A DNA stretch of 8,306 nt, taken from Candidatus Thalassarchaeaceae archaeon. GTDB taxonomy: Archaea > Thermoplasmatota > Poseidoniia > Poseidoniales > Thalassarchaeaceae. Location: assembly GCA_029250425.1 (NCBI GenBank), contig JAQXFF010000026.1, forward strand, positions 1-8,306. Direction: 5' to 3'. The notes under the pieces are model-generated. The model was not told the origin of the DNA and searched no databases. It worked only from the letters and a program-made list of their open reading frames with translations. Below, piece after piece: positions 1-4,954 of the stretch (the stretch's first letter is position 1; each line of letters opens with the position of its first letter). The translations under genes were made by a program, and so were the position numbers.

Positions 1-213
1 ATTGGGTGCCATCTGCATGCAGCCACTGCTCTGGATGCCGTAGAACGTGCCTTTGTAGCAGTGACGATCATTCTTCAATTCCTCTTTGGTCCAATGGCAA
101 ACTTTGACGCCACCGTGTTCACCAACCAAGTGATATCGTTGCTTTGAGAGCTTGGCCGCAATCTGCGGTTCAATCTTCGTAATGGGGCTCTGCATGTATG
201 CTACCTCCGACAT
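1..213 (-). CDS. taw1: tRNA 4-demethylwyosine synthase (Taw1/TYW1 family), 5' part only
   Basis: This is the first 71 codons of a gene that continues past base 1. Taw1 is a radical-SAM enzyme that condenses pyruvate with N1-methylguanosine-37 of tRNA-Phe to make the tricyclic core of wyosine. What is visible is the family N-terminus: KQRYHLVGEHGGVKVC (residues 24-39), then W41-T-K, HCYKG, FYGI and GCMQMAPN. Cysteines 39, 52 and 65 are spaced 13 and 13, the spacing known for the extra iron-sulfur cluster ligands of archaeal Taw1. The radical-SAM CxxxCxxC motif would lie just beyond the edge. I chose the ATG at 211-213 because it puts the usual short leader before the KQRY block; the frame stays open upstream, and Met7 is an alternative. 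The gene is divergent from the SDR gene with about 102 nt between them. No clear Shine-Dalgarno sequence or TATA box is visible. Confidence 0.9.
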   Translation of the reverse strand, partial: MSEVAYMQSPITKIEPQIAAKLSKQRYHLVGEHGGVKVCHWTKEELKNDRHCYKGTFYGIQSSGCMQMAPN

Positions 214-315
214 CACATCCCACAGAGGGGCAGTGTTGGATAGTGGCCCGAACGCTGTCGGTGATATGAACTCGTCGAAACATGAATTGAAAACCAAAGC
301 CGCCTCCGTCTGGAC

Positions 316-1152
316 ATGGCAGAACGAGTGTGCATCGTCAGTGGCGGGAATTCAGGCATTGGATTCGAACTATGTCGCGGTATGGCTGCGGCTGGATTTC
401 ATGTGGTCATGGTTAGCCGAGGTGCTGAACGCGGGCAACCCGCTCTGGACAAATTACAGGCCGAATTTGGAGATTCTGTGGAGATGATGTTGTGCGATAT
501 GAGTGACCTTTCCAACATAGCGAAACTTCATGCAGAATTCACAGAAAAATTTGACCGACTTGATGTTCTCCTGAATAACGCAGGTGCGATGTGGGGCAAG
601 CACGAAAAGACCGCGCAAGGCAATGAGATGACATTCGGTGTCAATCACATGGGTTACTTTGCGATGACACAGGCCTTCCTACCTTTACTCAAAACCACTG
701 AGGGCAGTCGAATCATCAACACCGCTTCAGAAGCACACAAAATGGCACGCCTCAAGTTGAATGATCTCAATCGCGAGAACAAACGCTACAGTCAATGGCG
801 AACTTATGGGGATTCCAAACTCTGCAATATATTGTTCACTCGCGAATTGGCTAGAAAACTGGAAGGTACAGGAATCACCACTCATTGTTTCCACCCGGGA
901 GTGGTGAAGACTAGATTTGGCTCAGGGTCTAGTGGAGCCATGAGCCTGTTTTGGCCACTCTTTCGTCCATTCATGATCAATTCAAAGAAAGGAGCTAGCA
1001 CAGGTTTGCACCTTGCTCTGAGTGAAGATGCTGCCACAACAACGGGAGAGTACTGGGCTCGCTCAAAACGTAACCGTGGCAATCGTCACGCTCGGAATGA
1101 TGACAACGCCTCGAAGTTGTGGGAAATCACAGAAAGCATGCTCAATGAGTGA
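316..1152 (+). CDS. Short-chain dehydrogenase/reductase, retinol dehydrogenase-like
   Basis: A complete 278-residue classical SDR, a Rossmann-fold NAD(P)-dependent oxidoreductase expected to be soluble. The nucleotide-binding motif is SGGNSGIG (residues 9-16). Arg35 at the end of the second strand favours NADP(H). Asp61 (CDMSD) contacts adenine, NNAG is at 87-90, and the catalytic tetrad is Asn110, Ser138, Tyr164 and Lys168 (YGDSK); HPG follows at 193-195. The long segment after the YxxxK motif and the general pattern resemble the RDH11-14/WWOX-like branch, which acts on retinal or other lipid aldehydes and ketones; the substrate here is unknown. The start fits because the first strand (RVCIVSGG) begins at residue 4. 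No Shine-Dalgarno sequence is seen. The 3' end meets the convergent cupin gene with a 4-nt gap. Family assignment is secure, substrate is not. Confidence 0.93.
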   Translation: MAERVCIVSGGNSGIGFELCRGMAAAGFHVVMVSRGAERGQPALDKLQAEFGDSVEMMLCDMSDLSNIAKLHAEFTEKFDRLDVLLNNAGAMWGKHEKTAQGNEMTFGVNHMGYFAMTQAFLPLLKTTEGSRIINTASEAHKMARLKLNDLNRENKRYSQWRTYGDSKLCNILFTRELARKLEGTGITTHCFHPGVVKTRFGSGSSGAMSLFWPLFRPFMINSKKGASTGLHLALSEDAATTTGEYWARSKRNRGNRHARNDDNASKLWEITESMLNE

Positions 1153-1156
1153 ATCA

Positions 1157-1522
1157 TCAGAGAACCTTGACGCCATCTGGCCACAAGACAAGGATCAGGG
1201 TCCTTTCCCGGGTTTTTGGATTGTGTTCTGAGTTTGGATCCATCCAGACGATGGAACCCTTTGGGTAAGTGCCGAACTCATCGTAGACCTCGCCTTCGAG
1301 TACGAGGTAAACCTCACCACCTGGATGTGAGTGGGGCTTGAACGCCTCAACTTCCACTTCTGGATCCGCATCATAGAGAACTAGCGAGGTAGAATCCTCG
1401 CGTGCGATGCGACCCAATCGTACTCCAGTGCCGAAGTCCTTCCAGCGGATGTTTTCCTCTAACCATTCAGAATCAAAGCTGATTGAAAGCCAATCGGACA
1501 GGTCGTGACTGAAGTTCGCCAT
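1157..1522 (-). CDS. Single-domain cupin protein (ChrR-like cupin)
   Basis: A 121-residue protein made mostly of one cupin barrel. Motif 1 is HSHPGGEVYLVLEG (residues 64-77), fitting HxHx3Ex6G with metal ligands His64, His66 and Glu70. Motif 2 is YPKGSIVWMDPNSEHNP (86-102), with His100 as the fourth ligand. The pattern is like the C-terminal cupin of ChrR anti-sigma factors and like acetylacetone-cleaving or other small metal cupins; no zinc-binding anti-sigma domain is present, so an enzymatic or sensor role is equally possible. The frame extends upstream to an ATG at 1618, but that would overlap the divergent gene and add 32 residues without cupin character, so I prefer the ATG at 1520-1522 (MANFSHDLSDW). 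No clear promoter is visible. Confidence 0.85.
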   Translation of the reverse strand: MANFSHDLSDWLSISFDSEWLEENIRWKDFGTGVRLGRIAREDSTSLVLYDADPEVEVEAFKPHSHPGGEVYLVLEGEVYDEFGTYPKGSIVWMDPNSEHNPKTRERTLILVLWPDGVKVL

Positions 1523-1583
1523 GCACTTTCCAGTAATTGACACTGAAAGAGCATTGTGAGGGGATTGGAGCGTCACACTCAAG

Positions 1584-2405
1584 ATGTGTGGCGATGAAAC
1601 ACATACGATGCAGGCCATCTATGTGCCATCTATTCCTCCCGCCTCTGCCTTCGAGGCTTACTTGTTTCTACTGATAATTCCATTCATTTTCCGCCTGGTG
1701 ATGGTTCTCCCGCCCCTATTCGAAATTATATCGAAGTTTGGTGGAGATGCGAAATGGTTCTGGGGCCGAATCCGTGAAATTAGAATTAAGGGTTTGTCCT
1801 TGCTTGTTTTCAACGAAATCATTGCACTGATTCTTCCGGTTTTACTTGCGATTTTTGCCCGCTCCCTGTTCGATCCCGTAGGTTGGCCAGATTGGGAGGC
1901 TACACCAACTACGGGTGTGGCCATTCTGTTTGCTTTCGCCGGTCTTTGGCTGTGGGCTGATTTACTACGTGTCGCACGTACGCGTCGCCTCCTACGCGCA
2001 GTCGGGGAGAAGAATAGGTACATTGCCAAAGCAGCAGTTCACGTTGCAGCAAAAGCAAGGGGTGCTCTCGACTATCTTCGTCTCTTGTCTCCACTTGACA
2101 TGCATAGCGACATTCAGGCGGTCGATGACATTATGGAAGGACGTGCAGACCCCCAAGATGAACCAGAAGACGAAGCCCCAATCATGCGCTTGGGTAGAAT
2201 GGTGAAAGATCGTGCCATCATGGCAGCAGAAACAGTCACTGAAGTCATCCGTGGTAAAGCTGCAGAAACCAGTGATATGATTGATGCCCGAATTGAAGAG
2301 GAAGTTCAACACCATGCGAAAACTTCCCTATTTCTTCTCACGCGCGATATTTTGATGAGTCTTGCACCAGTTGCAGTTTTGATTATACTCGAACAACTAT
2401 TATGA
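1584..2405 (+). CDS. Four-helix membrane protein of unknown function
   Basis: I do not recognise this 273-residue protein. Hydrophobic segments at about 24-45, 73-92, 110-129 and 254-272 look like four membrane helices. Between helices 3 and 4 is a long charged, probably cytoplasmic and helical region (130-250): first basic (RVARTRRLLRAVGEKNR), then acidic (DPQDEPEDEAP, 189-199), then a heptad-like stretch (AAETVTEVIRGKAAETSDMIDARIEEEV) that may form a coiled coil. The positive charges after helix 3 place this part inside. Start choice is uncertain: the ATG at 1608 (MQAIYVPSIPP) gives a cleaner N-terminus than the one at 1584, and neither has a ribosome site. It faces the cupin gene across a short divergent spacer and ends 64 nt before the HTH gene, with a dyad between them. 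Confidence 0.8.
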   Translation: MCGDETHTMQAIYVPSIPPASAFEAYLFLLIIPFIFRLVMVLPPLFEIISKFGGDAKWFWGRIREIRIKGLSLLVFNEIIALILPVLLAIFARSLFDPVGWPDWEATPTTGVAILFAFAGLWLWADLLRVARTRRLLRAVGEKNRYIAKAAVHVAAKARGALDYLRLLSPLDMHSDIQAVDDIMEGRADPQDEPEDEAPIMRLGRMVKDRAIMAAETVTEVIRGKAAETSDMIDARIEEEVQHHAKTSLFLLTRDILMSLAPVAVLIILEQLL

Positions 2406-2415
2406 GCATATTTCC

Positions 2416-2444
2416 ATAAAAATTGGCATTATGCCAACTTTTAT
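2416..2444. promoter_or_regulatory. 29-bp inverted repeat, candidate operator of the downstream HTH gene
   Basis: The core TTGGCAT-T-ATGCCAA (2423-2437) is a perfect 7-bp dyad around base 2430. The symmetry extends outward with one mismatch (2422/2438) through six more pairs, so 13 of 14 pairs match. The right arm overlaps the TATA-like element before the HTH gene, the position expected of an archaeal repressor site. Alternative reading: a terminator hairpin for the upstream gene, since short T runs flank both sides; the one-base centre would then have to open to a loop of five or so. Confidence 0.6.
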
Positions 2445-2446
2445 AG
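2439..2446 (+). promoter_or_regulatory. TATA box-like promoter element of the HTH gene
   Basis: TTTTATAG is centred 27 nt before the ATG at 2470. Archaeal TATA boxes lie about 26 nt before the transcription start, so transcription would begin at or within a base or two of the start codon and give a leaderless mRNA. No Shine-Dalgarno sequence precedes 2470, which agrees. The element lies inside the right arm of the dyad at 2416-2444. Confidence 0.55.
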
Positions 2447-2469
2447 CATAACGCCTTATCGTAGGGTGT

Positions 2470-2718
2470 ATGGCGAACCCTCAGCAAATCGCAAAATTGG
2501 TCAAACTTCGAGCATTGGGTTGGTCGCAGAAAGAGATTGCAGAACAGATTGGTTTGTCGCGTCAAGCTGTTGCTTACCAACTACAGAGACTGAAAAGTGA
2601 ATCTTTGAAGACAAATGTTGACGATGTATTCACTGCAGCTCTATTGGGTGGTCTTGTCGCTGCAGCAGGTGGATTAGGATTGGCGATGATATTAGACGCA
2701 CTAAAGAAGGGGAAGTGA
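2470..2718 (+). CDS. Membrane-anchored helix-turn-helix protein
   Basis: An 82-residue protein. Residues 3-42 form a helix-turn-helix of the homeodomain-like/resolvase-HTH type: KLVKLRALGWSQKEIAEQIG followed by LSRQAVAYQLQRL, the likely recognition helix. After a short polar linker (43-53), residues 54-76 are a Gly/Ala-rich hydrophobic helix ending in a basic tail (DALKKGK). This predicts a DNA-binding head held at the membrane by a C-terminal anchor. There is no ligand domain, so a signal would have to come through the membrane helix or a partner. The obvious partner is the small membrane protein starting 6 nt downstream. The dyad upstream suggests autoregulation. The start at 2470 is the only sensible one. 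The HTH call is strong; the membrane helix is likely; binding to the upstream dyad is inference. Confidence 0.85.
   Translation: MANPQQIAKLVKLRALGWSQKEIAEQIGLSRQAVAYQLQRLKSESLKTNVDDVFTAALLGGLVAAAGGLGLAMILDALKKGK
2711..2718 (+). promoter_or_regulatory. Possible Shine-Dalgarno site for the small membrane protein gene
   Basis: GGAAGTGA differs by one base from GGAGGTGA, ends 6 nt before the ATG at 2725, and overlaps the stop codon of the HTH gene. It is the only reasonable ribosome-binding site I see in the window and would suit an internal operon gene translated from a leadered position. Confidence 0.4.
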
Positions 2719-2724
2719 AGACAA

Positions 2725-3066
2725 ATGGATTGGTGGTACATTCTTTGGGGTATTGCCCTTGGTTGGTCAATTCCATGGGCCATACTACGTATTTCAGATG
2801 GGATGTTCCTTTTAGATCAGATCTTCAGAATTTTGTATTGGGGTACCGTACTGATTTCGTTTGAGTTCACCGATTGGCATTGGGCCCTGTGCCTACTTTC
2901 TGGACTGATCCCAGGCGGCCTCATTTGGGGGTGTTATGATAACTGGTTTCACGAGGATGAATTCCAGACAATTGAAGACGATTTTGAACTTGTGTCATCA
3001 GAAACAAGTGTGCACAAATCCGATTCACTAATTGTTTGGAATATTCCGGGCAATCATACATCCTAG
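2725..3066 (+). CDS. Small membrane protein, probable partner of the HTH gene
   Basis: A 113-residue protein I do not recognise. It is rich in Trp and aromatic residues, with hydrophobic segments at about 3-21, 33-48 and 52-70 (two or three membrane helices), then an acidic soluble tail (HEDEFQTIEDDFELVSSE, 76-93) with no evident motif. It follows the HTH gene by 6 nt on the same strand, with a plausible ribosome site in the gap, so the two are almost certainly co-transcribed. A role as sensor or regulator of the membrane-tethered HTH is inference from this arrangement. The stop codon TAG at 3064-3066 overlaps the stop codon of the opposite gene. Confidence 0.75.
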   Translation: MDWWYILWGIALGWSIPWAILRISDGMFLLDQIFRILYWGTVLISFEFTDWHWALCLLSGLIPGGLIWGCYDNWFHEDEFQTIEDDFELVSSETSVHKSDSLIVWNIPGNHTS

Positions 3067-3668
3067 GATGGGAATGTTTGAACGAATACGAGTACAACTC
3101 CTATAGAAGTCATCACTAGAAGAATCAACCCCAACGTCTTGAGTCCACTGAAAATACTGGTGGCAGGTTCAGGAGCGGGTTCTTTCCCTAGATGCTCTTT
3201 GATGGCTTTACCAACATCTAACGTTCCTTTGGACAATTCATAGGCCTTGATCGCTAACGCAATTTTCTGTGCTTCAGCACCCCCCACAGTTGTCGCCACA
3301 ATCGTACCGGTCCACATTGAAACTTTGAACCCGAGTTTGGCCATTCGAATCCGATATTCCTTGGCAGATTCACCATCTTCTTTGGGGAAGGCCTTGCGGG
3401 CGCCCCGAATCGTTGCTCGTCCAGCTCCTTTGGCGAGGAACCAGGAACCTTTTCCGACACCTTTGGCCGTGGCTACAGTTGCTTTCCCAGCCCCTTTGGC
3501 TGTGACCTTCGCGACTTTACCCGTGCCTTTTGCTGTGGCTTTGGCTACTTTGCCCGTACCTTTTGCAGTGACCTTTGCCGTCGTGCCGATGACCTTGGCA
3601 CTACCACGTCCGACAGCACCAACAGAGCGCCGCAACAGGCCGCGCTTTTTCTTCGGTGCTTCTTCCAT
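3063..3668 (-). CDS. Basic 11-residue-repeat protein with C-terminal membrane anchor
   Basis: A 201-residue protein with no recognised domain. Residues 1-22 are basic (KKKRGLLRR). Residues 23-92 are a strict 11-residue periodic array, consensus xAKGxGKxxxx: Ala-Lys recurs at 24, 35, 46, 57, 68 and 79, and Ala-Arg at 90. Residues 93-165 are a mixed helical region (PKEDGESAKEYRIRMAKLG; KIALAIKAYELSKG), then a Pro/Glu linker (EPAPEP) and a membrane helix at about 177-197, with only a few residues after it. The positive-inside rule puts the repeats in the cytoplasm. Eleven-residue repeats are known in alpha-synuclein and LEA-type proteins, where they form membrane-surface helices; Ala/Lys-rich repeats are also known in H1-like DNA-binding tails. 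Either could apply; no homology is claimed. A TATA-like ACTTATGA lies about 27 nt before the ATG at 3666-3668. Confidence 0.8.
   Translation of the reverse strand: MEEAPKKKRGLLRRSVGAVGRGSAKVIGTTAKVTAKGTGKVAKATAKGTGKVAKVTAKGAGKATVATAKGVGKGSWFLAKGAGRATIRGARKAFPKEDGESAKEYRIRMAKLGFKVSMWTGTIVATTVGGAEAQKIALAIKAYELSKGTLDVGKAIKEHLGKEPAPEPATSIFSGLKTLGLILLVMTSIGVVLVFVQTFPS
3405..3569 (-). repeat. Five tandem 33-bp coding repeats
   Basis: These encode residues 34-88 of the repeat protein as five 11-codon units beginning TAKG, TAKG, TAKG, TAKG and LAKG. The first two units are identical at 26 of 33 bases, and six of the seven differences are silent third-position changes. The remaining units have diverged further. 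Weaker units flank the array (residues 23-33 and 89-94). Confidence 0.75.
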
Positions 3669-3690
3669 GATATGTATTGGATATTCACCC

Positions 3691-3698
3691 TCATAAGT
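3691..3698 (-). promoter_or_regulatory. TATA-like element of the 11-residue-repeat gene
   Basis: On the minus strand this reads CTTATGA, about 27 nt before the ATG at 3668. That is the right distance for an archaeal promoter driving a leaderless message. The match to the TATA consensus is moderate. Confidence 0.3.
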
Positions 3699-3703
3699 CC
3701 TAC

Positions 3704-3719
3704 ATTGGGAGCCCCCAAT
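3704..3719. other. Short hairpin-forming inverted repeat
   Basis: ATTGGG (3704-3709) pairs perfectly with CCCAAT (3714-3719) across a 4-base loop. It lies between the stop of the upstream minus-strand gene (3726) and the TATA-like element of the repeat-protein gene. No T run follows on the minus strand, so it is a weak intrinsic terminator candidate. It could be a protein-binding site upstream of the promoter. Confidence 0.35.
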
Positions 3720-3725
3720 TTCGGC

Positions 3726-4508
3726 TTATTTCTTGTATTTCTCGTGAATATTCATGTCCCCAAGAATTGATGTGAATTGTGTTTGAATGACTTTGGTGTC
3801 CCCATCATTCTCTTTTGTCAAAGGTTGAAGAATGGGGTCCTGCGGTTTCTTTTCTTGGAATCTAAAATTCTTTCCTTCATCTGAGGATTTTGACAACTTG
3901 GTCTTGAAATCATCCTCAAAGTCAACCGCCTTTTTCTCGCTCTCAGCAAACCCCTTGAATTCACTCAAAATCGTTGAAATTGTTCCGATTAAGGGCCCAA
4001 GTCCCAACCAGCTAAGACCAAAGATGAAAGGGAAAATTTTCCACCAGTTTGTGTCCCAAGAACCCCAAGGCAAGAGCGTCCACAAGTGTGGAAAACAGTA
4101 CAGCCAAAGGGTGGCCCAGATCATGGACAAGGGAATACCCAAGGTCGCCAACCATACGACATCACCTCTTTGTTGGGCATTCACACGAGTGAAGTACTTG
4201 GTGAACATGGAGAACGCACCCCAAATTGCAGGGGCCATAACTAAGCAGAGAATAGCGACATACGCCAGAGTCAACCAAACAGATCCCATGCAAGAGTAGT
4301 CATCACCCCAGACACCACATCGAGTGCCATCATCCCACATCCATTGAAAAAGTGGTTCGAACACGACGAAATAAGCCAGTAAAGAGCCACCAATCAGCCG
4401 CGTTTCAAGAGGATTATTCTTGAAAAAGGATTGAAGATCATCTTCCAGATCTCGGTCGGCCATAATCGTGCCAGAGATTCCCGCATCAAGGGTTTTTCCC
4501 AACCTCAT
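3726..4508 (-). CDS. Four-helix membrane protein with cytoplasmic tail, unknown function
   Basis: A 260-residue protein I do not recognise. Membrane helices are likely at about 36-57, 77-101, 116-140 and 156-182. The loop between helices 1 and 2 (DDGTRCGVWGDDYSCMG) holds Cys64 and Cys73, which would be outside if the N-terminus is inside, and could form a disulfide. The loops around helices 1-4 are strikingly Trp-rich. The last 78 residues are polar and charged (FEDDFKTKLSKSSDEGKNFR), probably cytoplasmic and partly disordered. The ATG at 4508 overlaps the stop of the HAD phosphatase gene in an ATGA, so translation is probably coupled. Met16 (MADRDLEDDLQSFF, start at 4463) is a credible alternative because the acidic amphipathic stretch begins there. 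It is the last gene of a three-gene minus-strand operon. Confidence 0.8.
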   Translation of the reverse strand: MRLGKTLDAGISGTIMADRDLEDDLQSFFKNNPLETRLIGGSLLAYFVVFEPLFQWMWDDGTRCGVWGDDYSCMGSVWLTLAYVAILCLVMAPAIWGAFSMFTKYFTRVNAQQRGDVVWLATLGIPLSMIWATLWLYCFPHLWTLLPWGSWDTNWWKIFPFIFGLSWLGLGPLIGTISTILSEFKGFAESEKKAVDFEDDFKTKLSKSSDEGKNFRFQEKKPQDPILQPLTKENDGDTKVIQTQFTSILGDMNIHEKYKK

Positions 4509-4954
4509 TCGTCATCGAACACTTCGACTTCCATGTATTTCTTGACGAAATCCGTGAGTTTGGAATTGAATCGGGTTGCGCGCACGATGTGGTTGTCAAT
4601 CCAGTGGTAGTTCCCACCTCGGGGTTTTCCAAACAGGCAGGAATGCCACTTGAAACCATGTTCAGCCAACCATTTCTCAGTCACCGCGCGATGCTCTTCG
4701 GTGCGACTGGTGAAGAAGCAGATGAGGTGCCCCTCGTCGTACCACTTGTTGATTTGATCCGCCACACCATCGAATACCTGAGCTGTGGCCATCCTCTCGG
4801 GTTCTTCGTTTGGAATGTCTTCACAAATGGTTCCATCAATATCAATCAGTAAATTTTTGCAGCCTTCGGGCAATGTTGGTGAGACGGCAAGACCCCGCTC
4901 ATCCACTTGTTCGACAAGGTCGACCATGAAGCGGGTCGTCCTAAGGCGATTCAT
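4505..4954 (-). CDS. HAD-superfamily phosphatase (small, cap-less type)
   Basis: A 149-residue predicted phosphatase. HAD motif I is LLIDIDGTICED, with nucleophile Asp38 and acid/base Asp40. Motif II is the Thr82/Ser83 of FFTSRT. Lys110 in FGKPRGG is motif III, and the motif IV region is YHWIDNHIVRATRF with Asp120, where the more usual second acidic residue is Asn121. The short linker between motifs I and II (YDEGHLICFFTSR) leaves no room for a large cap. The layout resembles the EcbF/BcbF-type phosphatases and similar small HADs annotated near sugar or capsule genes; the substrate is unknown. The first 30 residues precede the domain, and Met10 is an alternative start. The ATG at 4954 overlaps the MFS stop, and the stop overlaps the next start, both as ATGA. 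Confidence 0.85.
   Translation of the reverse strand: MNRLRTTRFMVDLVEQVDERGLAVSPTLPEGCKNLLIDIDGTICEDIPNEEPERMATAQVFDGVADQINKWYDEGHLICFFTSRTEEHRAVTEKWLAEHGFKWHSCLFGKPRGGNYHWIDNHIVRATRFNSKLTDFVKKYMEVEVFDDE

Noticed and set aside
152..487. Plus-strand 111-codon frame overlapping taw1 and the start of the SDR gene
   Set aside because: It runs antisense to the taw1 start and out of frame with the SDR gene, both of which have clear family motifs; its translation shows none.
1523..1618. 32-codon N-terminal extension of the cupin
   Set aside because: It would overlap the divergent membrane protein gene and has no cupin character.
1832..2315. Several overlapping frames on both strands inside the four-helix membrane protein gene
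   Set aside because: None has a recognisable motif, and the 273-aa frame has coherent membrane helices throughout.
2416..2444. Reading the dyad as an attachment site or a mobile-element end
   Set aside because: There is no integrase, transposase, tRNA gene or second copy of the sequence nearby; the position over a TATA box suits an operator.
3247..3696. Plus-strand 149-codon frame, Pro/Ala-rich and repetitive
   Set aside because: It is the antisense shadow of the 33-bp repeats in the basic repeat protein; the regularity is inherited from the real gene, which has a membrane helix and a promoter-like element.
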